Below are positions 1 to 7,651 of a DNA stretch of 13,332 nucleotides, piece after piece (position 1 is the first letter of the stretch; every line of letters starts with the position of its first letter). The DNA lies in NCBI GenBank assembly GCA_900128395.1, contig LT649807.1, positions 1 to 13,332 on the forward strand, given 5' to 3'. Under the pieces are notes generated by a model. The model saw only the letters and a program-made list of their open reading frames with translations. It was not told the origin of the DNA and did no database searches. Origin of the DNA: Stramenopiles sp. TOSAG23-2 (Eukaryota > Sar). Made by a program: the position numbers and the translations under genes.

Positions 1-475
1 TTGATGGATGTGGCCTTGAATAAAATATAAATATTTTCGGAAATTTATGTTATCATAAAATTAAAAATATACGTTTTTGTCATTTTGGTTAAATATAAGT
101 ATAAAATAGACTACATCATGTTGATAGGTGTCGTTTTCACTTCGAGTAAGTCTTTCCTTGGGAAGACTCTGCGCTTGCCAGGCTTGCCCAGCTTGCCCAG
201 CTTGCCAGGGCTTGCCAGGGTAAGGGCTCTCGCATATAAATGAAATAAAAAACTGAACTAATAATAATACATCGAAACACATAAATAATATAATATTCAT
301 TAAATAGAATCGATCAACATATTATATTTGTTACATTTACCGATAGATTACATAGATAGATAACCAAGCGAATTTGTGTAAAATCAAATATAGAATACGA
401 AATATAAAACATATCGTATTTGTCAAGGTTTTTTTTTTTAAATCAATCAGGACAAACTATATAGAAAAAGATTGA
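1..475. other. AT-rich spacer upstream of lectin gene
   Basis: No gene can be supported here. The left edge reads in one plus frame as a few codons ending in TAA at 28-30, which could be the tail of an upstream gene but is too short to judge. The stretch holds the GC-rich minisatellite at 173-220 and a poly-T/A run near 429-441 just before the lectin gene. A minus-strand open frame across 61-300 is only a read-through of the minisatellite and AT-rich sequence. The last roughly 150 bases must contain the promoter and 5' leader of the lectin gene, but I see no distinct core motif. Confidence 0.5.
173..220. repeat. GC-rich 9-10 bp minisatellite
   Basis: Five head-to-tail units of the form cttgccagg / cttgcccag / cttgccaggg form an abrupt GC-rich islet in a strongly AT-rich spacer. 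The core gcccagct recurs in the other GC-rich islet near 9608, so the two may belong to one dispersed class of short GC-rich repeats. No coding role is supported. Confidence 0.75.
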
Positions 476-1766
476 ATGAAGTGCTTCCCTCTTAATATTA
501 TTTGTGTGCTTCTGTTTGTTATTAGTAGTATAACTAATAACGTACAAGGAGAACACACACACACACACACACAATGTCAACAATACAAAGAATTATCTGG
601 TGACTGTGGCGGGAACGATATTAAATGGATTAGAGATAAAAGTACAACTGAATGTATCAACGAATGCAATAAAGATGCAAATTGTGCTGGATTTACATAT
701 GCTCACGGAAATGTAGATGGCAGAGTGGGTAGCAATGGTTGTTGTTTAAAAAGTAAAAGCTGTGGTACACCTGCCGGTGTTTGTGATCCAACTCAACAGC
801 ACTGTTTCCACGCCAAACCAACAAGAGAAGAAGATTGCGAGACTAGAAATAATGTTGATGACAATCCATCTACGGGCTATTTTCTAGGAGAGTATGGTAC
901 AAATTTTGAAGATGCAAAACAATATTGTGAGGAAAGAGGTTCGATGCTTGCAATTATAAAAAATGAATATAGTCAGCACGAAGCTGCTGAAATATGTGGA
1001 ACACATTCGTGTTGGATTGGATTAGTTGAGCATGGAGATCGAGATGGGACATGGAAATGGTTAGATGGCGAGACACTTTCATATGATAATTGGGAAGATG
1101 GAGAACCAAATAACTACGGTGGGAAAGATGAAAAAAATGGCATGATGAATTGTTGCTCAGAGGAAGCAGACCTTATCAAAGGTGGTAAATGGGTCGATGT
1201 GAAAAAGGAAGATTTACATTCGTCTCGTCCTCTTTGCGGTATAGGTGGTGAGAAGCCTCATGATGACGGCGGTGTTGGGGGCTTAATTGCTTTAATAATC
1301 TTGATTATGTTATGCGGTGGTGTTATAACCTGTATTATTTGGTGTTGTGCCAAACAATCAAATGGATTCAACCAACCACAAAATAATGTTATTGGAGTCA
1401 CATCGCCACCACATATGGTTCAGCAAGTACAAATGGTTCCGCAACAGCGTGTCCAGAAAGTTACTGCTGTGCAGCAGAATGGTCAACCTATACAAGGCCA
1501 AGGCTTTGTAATGCAAAATGGTCAACCTATGCAAGGTCAAGGCTTTGTAATGAGTCAACCTATACAAGGTCAAGGCTCAACCTATGCAAGGTCAAGGCTT
1601 TGTAATGAGTCAACCTATACAAGGTCAAGGCTACATTACTCAACAACCTGGAATGAATAACTTTAACAACCGACCATCAATAATGATGAATCAAAGTGCT
1701 ACAGCTCCAGAACCAGTTGTTGTACAAGCTACATATACGAATTCGGTCAATCGTCAAAATATATGA
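476..1766 (+). CDS. Single-pass membrane C-type lectin receptor (tail frameshifted)
   Basis: A type I membrane protein that probably binds a carbohydrate or protein ligand outside the cell. Seen: signal peptide about residues 1-25, a His-Thr run (27-32, from a CA microsatellite), a cysteine-rich PAN/Apple-like module (about 34-110, many Cys, core NCAGFTY), a C-type lectin domain (about 133-254) with an EPN motif at 210-212 and WVD at 239-241, a transmembrane helix about 268-290 ending in Cys residues, then a Gln/Pro-rich cytoplasmic tail carrying 12-13 residue repeats (QPIQGQGFVM type). EPN is the mannose-type Ca2+ ligand triplet in known lectins; WVD replaces the usual WND. The continuous frame stops at 1660, but the repeat pattern and a natural tail resume in another frame and run to 1766, because one repeat unit lacks 11 bases near 1577. 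The ATG at 476 is chosen because the signal peptide follows directly. Ligand and role are unknown. Confidence 0.85.
543..572 (+). repeat. CA microsatellite inside coding sequence
   Basis: A (CA)n run read as alternating His-Thr directly after the predicted signal-peptide cleavage region of the lectin protein. Length changes in multiples of three repeats would keep the frame, so this is a likely site of length variation at the mature N-terminus. Confidence 0.8.
1482..1652 (+). repeat. 33-39 bp coding tandem repeat in receptor tail
   Basis: Successive units of about 33-39 bp (core caacctatRcaaggtcaaggctttgtaatg) encode Gln-Gly-rich repeats of the cytoplasmic tail. Five units can be followed. 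The third is fused to the fourth with 11 bases (ttgtaatgagt) missing, giving 'ggctcaacct' at about 1574-1583 where the others have 'ggctttgtaatgagtcaacct'. That missing stretch causes the frameshift in the gene. Confidence 0.85.
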
Positions 1767-1813
1767 TATTAATTTTGTGTGTTAATATAGAATTTAGAAT
1801 ATATATATCTAGA

Positions 1814-1818
<5 letters not shown>

Positions 1819-1844
<26 letters not shown>
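1819..1844. repeat. AT microsatellite
   Basis: A perfect (AT)13 run downstream of the lectin gene. A second run of ten TA units lies at 1901-1920, and similar runs occur near 4111-4128, 7769-7781, 11083-11102 and 13270-13280, so such arrays mark nearly every spacer in the window. Confidence 0.9.
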
Positions 1845-1845
<1 letters not shown>

Positions 1846-1854
1846 GTATACAAA

Positions 1855-1887
1855 ATTATCATGAGTAAATTAAAAAATAAGTTATGC
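1855..1887. repeat. Dispersed 33-nt repeat, copy A
   Basis: The stretch beginning attatcatgagtaaattaaa and ending ttatgc recurs at 5231-5262 in the same orientation with one deleted A and one G-to-A change. Two copies in separate spacers are more than the AT bias easily explains, but the sequence is simple and its origin is unknown. Confidence 0.6.
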
Positions 1888-2057
1888 ATTAAAAAATAAG
1901 TATATATATATATATATATACAAAATTCAAAATTACTATAACTAGATAACTATTAACTATTAGCTATATGCATATCGTGTTAAAATTTTTAGGTACCAAA
2001 ATCGTACTTGATAGAATATATTTAATTTGATAGGTACCATTTTCACATTTTTCACAT

Positions 2058-2112
2058 CGATTCACCGATTCCCGATTTTAATTTAGATTCCCGATTCCCG
2101 ATTCCCGATTCG
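2058..2112. repeat. gattccc heptamer minisatellite
   Basis: Three perfect consecutive gattccc units run from 2086 to 2106 followed by gatt, with degenerate units (gattcaccgattcccgatt) starting at 2058. It is a short C-containing array in an AT-rich spacer, with no visible function. Confidence 0.75.
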
Positions 2113-2401
2113 TGCATTCCCTACGGATCCTCTCTAATGGATTCCGTCCAATAATAATAAATCCAATAATAATTAGAATAATAGCAATATGGGACAAAAG
2201 GAAATTCTACTATATCATCATCATAGAATAAGAAGTTGCTATACAGATATATATATTAATATGTACACTAGGTTTGAATATTTCTTTTATATTTATATAT
2301 CACATATAGGTTTGTCTTATTCTGTTTTTTATTTCTATAAAATAATCGTGTTTTCTTTTTTTTTCCCAAAGTATCAACCAACAAATAAATTTATATAATA
2401 T

Positions 2402-3851
2402 ATGTCGAAAAAAAAAGTATTGCCATGTGCAATTACATTATTAAAAGAACGTTTTTTATTATCTGCAATGACAAATGAGAATTTAGGAAATATATTAAAT
2501 AGAATGGCATGTGATTATAGAGACGATGAAATAGCGCAAGCGACAACTCCACCACCATCTGTATATGTAGGTTTTGATCCGACGGCAAGTTCTTTGCATG
2601 TTGGAAATCTTGTATCGGTACGTGCGTTAGAAATTTTTCAAGCATCTGGTTTTCGTCCAATAGCTTTAATAGGTGGTGCAACTGGATTAATTGGAGATCC
2701 AAGTGGGAAAAGTACAGATCGTATATTATTAAATGTAAAACAAGTGGAAGAAAATCAGTTTGGCATTGAAAAATCATTAAAGCAAGTATTAGATTTCAAC
2801 GGAAACAATAATCAACAGATCAAAATGGTAAATAATATAGACTGGTATGATAATATGTCAGCTTTTGAATTTGTTCGTGACATTGGTCAACATTTTCGAT
2901 TGTCTCAAATGTTATCAAAAGATAGTGTTCGAAATCGTTTAGAATCAGATGTTGGGATAAGTTTCACGGAATTTTCATATCAAATGTTTCAAGCCCATGA
3001 TTTTTATCATTTATATAACAATGAAAATTGTATATTGCAAATTGGTGGTAGTGATCAATGGGGTAATATAGTTGCTGGATGTGAATTAATACGTAGACGT
3101 TTGGGTAATAATGATGATAATAATAATAATAATAATAATGCATATGGTATGACGGTCCCATTGATGACCACTGCAAGTGGTGAAAAAATTAGGAAAATCT
3201 GCTGGAAATGCTATATGGATTGATCCAGATAAAACGTCTCCATATGATTTTTATCAATATTTCATGCAAATTAAAGATGAAGATATTGTAGGCTTAATAC
3301 CATTAATGGGCGTACATGTAAATATGAATGGTGAAGGTGAATATATCCATGATGATTATGATAATGAATTTTCATTAAATAAAGCAAAAGATGTAATAAA
3401 ATTACATCAACAAGATCCTGGGAAAAGATATGGTCAAACATTTTTAGCTGAATCTATGACTACATGGGTACATGGTGAAGAAGTATGTCAAAGCGTACGC
3501 AAATTATCAAAAACTTTATTTCAAAAAAAGAAAAAAAGTAGTAATAATAGTAACGATATCAAAGACATGTTAAAAATGGCATTAAAAAATGGCAATGTTA
3601 CCAAAGTAGAATTAAGGAATGATGACCTATCATCAATAACAATTATAGAATTAAGTATGAAATGTAATGCGATTAAAAGCAAAGGTGAAGGTAAACGTTT
3701 GGTAAAGAATGGTGGATTATATGTAAACGATGTACGAGTTGAAAATATTAATGAAATATTTGATATGGAAAAACATATTGTAGACGATCAATTTGTAATA
3801 GTACGTGTTGGTAGAAAATCACAATACATTATTCAAATATCGTTGTTGTGA
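2402..3851 (+). CDS. Tyrosyl-tRNA synthetase, mitochondrial/bacterial type (frameshifted)
   Basis: Attaches tyrosine to tRNA-Tyr using ATP; this bacterial-like class Ic form acts in organelles of eukaryotes, here probably mitochondria. Seen: the GFDPTASSLHVGN signature (HIGH motif as HVGN at residues 66-69), GGATGLIGDPSGKS (91-104), tyrosine-pocket residues in YQMFQAHDF (193-201), GGSDQWGN (215-222), an Asn/Asp low-complexity insertion (about 236-246), then the KMSKS motif as KLGKS in the sequence GEKLGKSAGNAIW, and a C-terminal S4-like RNA-binding domain. Frame 1 runs to a stop at 3223; the KLGKS motif and the rest are in a second frame ending in TGA at 3851. One surplus A in the six-A run 3183-3188 explains the shift exactly; corrected length is about 482 residues, normal for mitochondrial TyrRS. 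ATG 2402 directly precedes the conserved N-terminal LLKERF segment, and no clear targeting peptide precedes it, so the true start could be upstream across an intron. Confidence 0.93.
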
Positions 3852-4198
3852 TTGATAAAATGTTTTGTTGTGGTGTAAAACAATGGGAAAAACAAAATAA
3901 AAATGAAAAGAATGTCTGTGTGTGTGTATATTTAATTATTTCGTACGAACCGTATTATTAATTTATCAATATACATCCAGTATTTCATTAATACTGCTGA
4001 TTATAATAGAAAAGTAATAAATGATACGCGCATATGGTCAGTAACAAGAAACAAGTAAAATATTTAACCTGTCTCTATATACGGAGAGCGTAATTCGTTT
4101 TAATTTATTCATATATATATATATATATAATATTGAGAAACACGGAAACACATAAGTATAATATTTTAAATATTAAGAGAATTTTTTATATGATATAT
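3852..4198. other. Spacer between TyrRS and foldback element
   Basis: No gene is supported. An AATAAA-like sequence just after the TyrRS stop (around 3895) could serve as its poly(A) signal. A GT run follows (about 3914-3926), then AT-rich sequence with an AT microsatellite near 4111-4128. The right edge is the candidate target-site duplication gatatat at 4192-4198 next to the foldback element. Confidence 0.5.
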
Positions 4199-5061
4199 AT
4201 ATGACCCACCGGCGATAAGATCCGTACGATTTGGGTAAATACCTTAATATTAATAGGGGGTATCCCTTGATAATCCCGATATTTTTGTATACTAAGTACC
4301 TATGATTTAGTACATAATGTGTTTTACTACCCTTTTCCTGTACTCAAAGTCTACGGAAATTAGATCCGTACGATTTGGGTAAATACCTTAATATTAATAG
4401 GGGGTATCCCTTGATAATCCCGATATTTTTGTATACTAAGTACCTATGATTTAGTACATAATGTGTTTTACTACCCTTTTCCTGTACTCAAAGTCTACGG
4501 AAATTTAGTAGACACTGTAAAATGGAACCAAAAAATTTCTTCTGCTAAATAAATCCACTTCCTGGTGTCGTCTGAACCTGAGGTTCGAGTATAGAAAAGC
4601 TCTTATTCCAGGTTATGCAGTGTGTAGGTCGGAAAAACTGAAAATGGAAAAAATTTTATTTCACAAGGATGCGCATGGACCACCAGTTCCAAAAAAAAAA
4701 ATATTTTTTTCTTGTGACTTCCCAAAACTTTTTCATTGCTCGTGTGATTGCATTTTGTCTCGCCTTGTCTCAGATTGCATAACCTGGCATGTTAAAAATC
4801 ATCTCGTGAAATTTTTTTGGACAAAAATAAAATTTACGTAAAAAATTTAGCAGAAGAAATTTTTTGGTTATTTTTTACAGTATTGGATAGGTGCTGGTAA
4901 TCTTCTTGGGTCTTTGAGTACAGGAAAAGGGAGTAAAACACATGTTATACTAAATAATAGGTAATTAGTATACGAAAATATCGGTAATATCAAGGGATAC
5001 CCCCTATTAATATTAAGGTATTTACCCAAATCGTACGGATCTTATCGCCGGTGGGTCATAT
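4199..5061. mobile_element. Foldback/MITE-like element with long terminal inverted repeats
   Basis: The left end (atatgacccaccggcgataa...) is matched by its reverse complement at the right end (...ttatcgccggtgggtcatat). The pairing is near-perfect for about 70 bp and continues with scattered mismatches and a length difference across arms of more than 200 bp, down to the shared block aaatttcttctgctaaat. The 863-bp unit is flanked by gatatat on both sides (4192-4198 and 5062-5068), a candidate 7-bp target-site duplication, though the AT-rich context makes this weaker evidence. No transposase frame is present, so it would be non-autonomous. The short open frame near 4620-4841 is in the central, non-coding-looking part. 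I cannot assign a superfamily. Confidence 0.85.
4218..4505 (+). repeat. 144-bp tandem duplication within left arm of foldback element
   Basis: Two copies, 4218-4361 and 4362-4505, appear identical by eye over their whole length (starting agatccgtacgatttgggta). The right arm carries only one, diverged, inverted counterpart (about 4900-5043). The duplication therefore arose within this copy of the element, after the arms had diverged, or is an assembly duplication. Confidence 0.9.
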
Positions 5062-5437
5062 GATATATTTATATTTATTCTCCGCCTTCCTATGATGCCC
5101 ATTTTCCATCAGCTATTATGAGTAGTTGATACTATCTATTTACCTTCATTGGTATTTTCGATTATGAGAATATCAACACACTTGTGTGAGATAGATTATT
5201 TCAGTTATTTTATTCTTTTGAAGAGTAGGAATTATCATGAGTAAATTAAAAATAAATTATGCGTAAATTAAATTATATTTATAATAATTTTACTTCCCGT
5301 GCTATGATAAGCTAAGTAATATCATATATATATATGCTCAATACTCAATCTCAAGAATAATATTTTCTAATCCCACTATTAGTAAAGCTCTAAATGCACA
5401 CAAAATGTGATATAATATATACGAGTATATCTTGTTT
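5062..5437. other. AT-rich spacer with dispersed repeat copy
   Basis: No gene is supported. It begins with the right-hand candidate target-site duplication gatatat (5062-5068) and holds the second copy of the dispersed 33-nt repeat (5231-5262) and a short AT microsatellite near 5322-5334. It lies downstream of the minus-strand Sel1 fragment and the coiled-coil protein gene, so it may contain their 3' ends. Confidence 0.5.
5231..5262. repeat. Dispersed 33-nt repeat, copy B
   Basis: Matches 1855-1887 in direct orientation with one A missing from the poly-A stretch and one base change. The copies lie 3.4 kb apart, in spacers downstream of unrelated genes. Confidence 0.6.
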
Positions 5438-5548
5438 TTAGGACAAGCGCTCAAGCGCAATACTCGCAGCTCCATATCCTTTTGCTGCTTTTGTATACCA
5501 TTCAACTGCTTTTTTGAGATCCTTTGTAACGCCATGACCATTTATTTT
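5438..5548 (-). pseudogene. Lone Sel1-like repeat fragment
   Basis: On the minus strand, codons from about 5539 to the TAA at 5438-5440 read GHGVTKDLKKAVEWYTKAA followed by KGYGAASIALERLS. This matches the Sel1-like repeat pattern (GxGVxKDxxKAxxWYxKAAxxGxxxAxxxL), an alpha-helical solenoid repeat of protein-protein interaction scaffolds. Only one repeat is present; there is no ATG in this frame, and the preceding in-frame stop (5549-5551) is the stop of the neighbouring 168-residue protein, which is in the same frame. The best reading is the decayed C-terminal end of a Sel1-repeat gene or an insertion-born fragment. A last exon of a spliced gene is possible, but no acceptor AG is visible just upstream. 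Confidence 0.7.
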
Positions 5549-6055
5549 TTATATTTTAGTTTTAATAACACGTAATTCTTTTTCTAATATACTAATACGA
5601 TGTCGAAATTGTTTACTTTCATCATCAGCTTGTTGTTTTAATTCTTCTAACCTACTTTCAATCCTTCCTGTACATATCCATATATCATTATGAACTAATT
5701 GGTTAAAATATACAGATGCAGCAACACTTCCAAAACCAAAACCGACAAGTAATGATGTTAAGGACCATTTTGATTTACCACTATCATTTGCTGCTTTTTT
5801 GAGGTTTTGTTGATAATCCACTGTTTTAAATTTTTTCATTTCGTCAAGTTTTCTAAAACCTTTACCAGAGGATGATGAACTAGTTACTGCTGTTGATTCA
5901 TTATGTTTATAACTAGTTTTATAAAATATCTTTCTTTTTTGTTGAATATTTATTTTGAAATAATTTAATAATTTATTCTTGCTTTTATTACTACTACTAC
6001 TACTAGTACAATGCTGGATATATTTTGCATGACGACATGTACGTGATAACAACAT
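5549..6055 (-). CDS. Small single-TM coiled-coil protein, probably mitochondrial
   Basis: I do not recognise the family. The 168-residue product starts with a basic, acid-free, Ser-rich N-terminus (roughly 1-50, many Arg/Lys) that resembles a mitochondrial presequence. Then come a Ser run (59-63), a charged linker, one hydrophobic helix at about 97-117 (containing SLLVGFGFGSVAASVYF, Gly-rich) and a charged C-terminal helix at about 128-165 with heptad-like Leu/Ile spacing that could form a coiled coil. Inferred: an inner-membrane protein with a coiled-coil domain, of the kind involved in complex assembly. The ATG at 6053-6055 begins the presequence-like segment. It is transcribed divergently from the acidic-protein gene to its right, and its stop is immediately followed in frame by the Sel1 fragment. 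Confidence 0.75.
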   Translation of the reverse strand: MLLSRTCRHAKYIQHCTSSSSSNKSKNKLLNYFKINIQQKRKIFYKTSYKHNESTAVTSSSSSGKGFRKLDEMKKFKTVDYQQNLKKAANDSGKSKWSLTSLLVGFGFGSVAASVYFNQLVHNDIWICTGRIESRLEELKQQADDESKQFRHRISILEKELRVIKTKI

Positions 6056-6820
6056 ATTGATTGTGTTTTGTGCTGATGTTTTTAATTAAAAAACTAAAAT
6101 GCAATAACAAGCAATCTATTCCGCCGATTGTCCGTCCTTTGCAACAAAAGTATTAAAAATGATTGAAAGGATCTTCTTCTTTCACTTTGACTTCATGTAT
6201 TATATATTGTGCTATTTATATTCATTCAAAATAAAAAATATAATATCGTTCTTCTATCCATCACAGCAAAAAATCTAAAAAAAAATTAAAATCATAATAT
6301 AATAGAGTGGGCGGGAAATGTCACCACCTCGATGCCAGAATCCATCACCACGGATTCATTATTTCAATTTTATATAATAAGTTTCAAAATATACCAGAAA
6401 ATGTAGTAAAACATGAACGCCAATTAGCATATAAATAATATTACAAACTACTTACTTTCAATCACATAAAAAAAACTTACCTAAATCCTTTTTTTATCAA
6501 TTTTTTATGGCGATGACAATGCTATTCCCTTGCCTTTTTTACGTATCAATCAAATTTTGAAGGAGGATGAGAGGTCATAGTCCATTTTAGGGTCCATCAA
6601 AAAGAAATTGAGCTTTGTATAGCATGCATTTACCATTAGCTGTTTTTCAAACTAAAAAAAACACACATAGAAAAAAACAAATAGAGATAGATAGATAGAT
6701 AGATAGATAGATAAAGAAAAAGAAAACAAAAAACAAAAAAACAAAAAAACAAAATCAAAACAATCCACGCTTACGTAAACAAGATACAAAAAATCGAATT
6801 ATATCAATTAATAAAAAACA
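6056..6820. promoter_or_regulatory. Divergent intergenic region with A-rich leader and GATA microsatellite
   Basis: This 765-bp spacer separates two divergent genes and so should hold both promoters. Near the plus-strand gene it becomes extremely A-rich (about 6655-6820), with a perfect (GATA)7 run at 6686-6713, poly-A/C stretches (6720-6755) and an AACAATG start context. Long A-rich leaders are common before well-expressed genes in AT-rich unicellular eukaryotes. No TATA box or defined factor site can be assigned with confidence. Confidence 0.45.
6686..6713. repeat. GATA tetranucleotide microsatellite
   Basis: Seven perfect gata units about 110 bp upstream of the acidic-protein start codon, probably in its 5' leader or core promoter. 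Confidence 0.9.
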
Positions 6821-7651
6821 ATGTCATCAGAAACCATGGGCAGTAATAATTCCACCACAAAAACCGAAGATCAAGTAGTTGAATCATCCAAAAGTGTCGA
6901 AGAAACTAAAACAGAAAATGTTGAAATTGTTGATGAACCTGTAAAATCAATCGATGCGAAAGGTGAAGATAGCTCGGAAAAGAAAAGCGACGAAAAACCT
7001 GTAGAGGAAAAAAAAGATGAAGAAAAAGTCGATGAAAATAAAATGGATGTTGAAAAAGATGATAGCGAAAAAAAAGATAGTGAAGTCGACGAAAACAAAT
7101 CAAATGCAAGTGAAGAAGCAGCTAAAGTCGAAGAAGATAAAAAAGAAGAATCAGATACTACTGCAGCAGCAGCAAAAGATGATGATGCTGATGAAAAAGT
7201 AGCAGAAACAACTGACGAAAATGTTGATAAATCTAAATCCCCAGAAGAAAAGAAAGATAACGAATCTGTTGAAAAATCCGACGTAGTGAAAGAAAGCGAA
7301 GATTCGAAAGAAGATGCAGAAGAAGATAAAAAATCTACTGATGAAACAACCCCAGTCGTTGAAAAGCCAAAAGATGTCGATGTTAACAAAGAACCAGTTG
7401 CTGATGAAGATTTGAAAAAAGATGAAGCACCAATTGCAAAAGACGACGATGTCGAAATGTCCGAACCAAAAGAGACAACATCAACTGCTGGTAGCAAACG
7501 TAAAGAGAGTCCAGTCGCAGAAGATGATGCAAAAATTGATGGTAGTGCTAAACGTGCGAAAGTAAACAAAGTAGACGAGAAAGTTGATGAAGTTGTTGAA
7601 AAAGCAAACGAAGTTGAAAGTACTGCGTCAAAAGATGCAATCGTCGCTTAA
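6821..7651 (+). CDS. Acidic, Lys/Glu/Asp-rich disordered protein with nuclear localisation signals
   Basis: A 276-residue protein made almost entirely of Lys, Glu, Asp, Ser, Val, Ala and Thr, with virtually no aromatic residues and no Cys. It is predicted to be intrinsically disordered over its whole length. Short motifs recur imperfectly (EEKKDEEK, EKVDE, EDSKEDAEEDKK). Near the C-terminus two basic clusters, KRK at about 226-228 and KRAK at about 244-247, could form a bipartite nuclear localisation signal. This resembles prothymosin-like or histone-chaperone-like acidic nuclear proteins by composition only, not by alignable homology. The codons are consistent with real coding on the plus strand (gaa, gat, aaa dominate), and ATG 6821 lies in a good AACAATGTC context. 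An antisense Ser/Phe-rich open frame over the same bases is a compositional shadow. AATAAA near 7746 may be the poly(A) signal. Confidence 0.85.
   Translation: MSSETMGSNNSTTKTEDQVVESSKSVEETKTENVEIVDEPVKSIDAKGEDSSEKKSDEKPVEEKKDEEKVDENKMDVEKDDSEKKDSEVDENKSNASEEAAKVEEDKKEESDTTAAAAKDDDADEKVAETTDENVDKSKSPEEKKDNESVEKSDVVKESEDSKEDAEEDKKSTDETTPVVEKPKDVDVNKEPVADEDLKKDEAPIAKDDDVEMSEPKETTSTAGSKRKESPVAEDDAKIDGSAKRAKVNKVDEKVDEVVEKANEVESTASKDAIVA

Larger units (their letters stand above)
1767..2401. other. Repeat-rich spacer between lectin and TyrRS genes
   Basis: No gene is supported. It contains two AT microsatellites (1819-1844 and 1901-1920), one copy of a 33-nt dispersed repeat (1855-1887), a gattccc heptamer array (2058-2112) and a T-rich stretch just before the TyrRS start. 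A 69-codon open frame at 2189-2398 ends in TAA one codon before the TyrRS ATG and is made of low-complexity AT-rich sequence, so I do not call it a gene. Any 3' end of the lectin gene and promoter of the TyrRS gene must lie here. Confidence 0.6.

Noticed and set aside
61-300. Minus-strand open frame of 79 codons with a hydrophobic start and Ala-Gly-Gln repeats
   Set aside because: It reads through a GC-rich minisatellite and AT-rich sequence; the repeat-like protein is a translation of the minisatellite, and no homology or codon bias supports it.
1568-1600. A GT...AG tiny intron of 22 bases in the lectin tail repeat that would restore the frame
   Set aside because: The GT and AG come from the repeat unit itself; the 11-base deletion relative to sister units is the simpler explanation.
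2189-2398. Open frame directly upstream of TyrRS as a mitochondrial targeting extension
   Set aside because: It ends in TAA before the TyrRS ATG and is Tyr/Phe/Ile-rich low-complexity sequence, not a basic presequence.
4566-4585. ggttcgagt resembling a tRNA B box
   Set aside because: No matching A box, acceptor stem or cloverleaf can be formed around it.
4620-4841. Open frame inside the foldback element
   Set aside because: Low-complexity content, no transposase motifs, and it lies in the non-repeated centre of a non-autonomous element.
6871-7569. Antisense Ser/Phe-rich open frame of 232 codons opposite the acidic-protein gene
   Set aside because: gaa, gat and aaa codons on the plus strand force Ser/Phe-type codons without stops on the minus strand; it is a compositional shadow.
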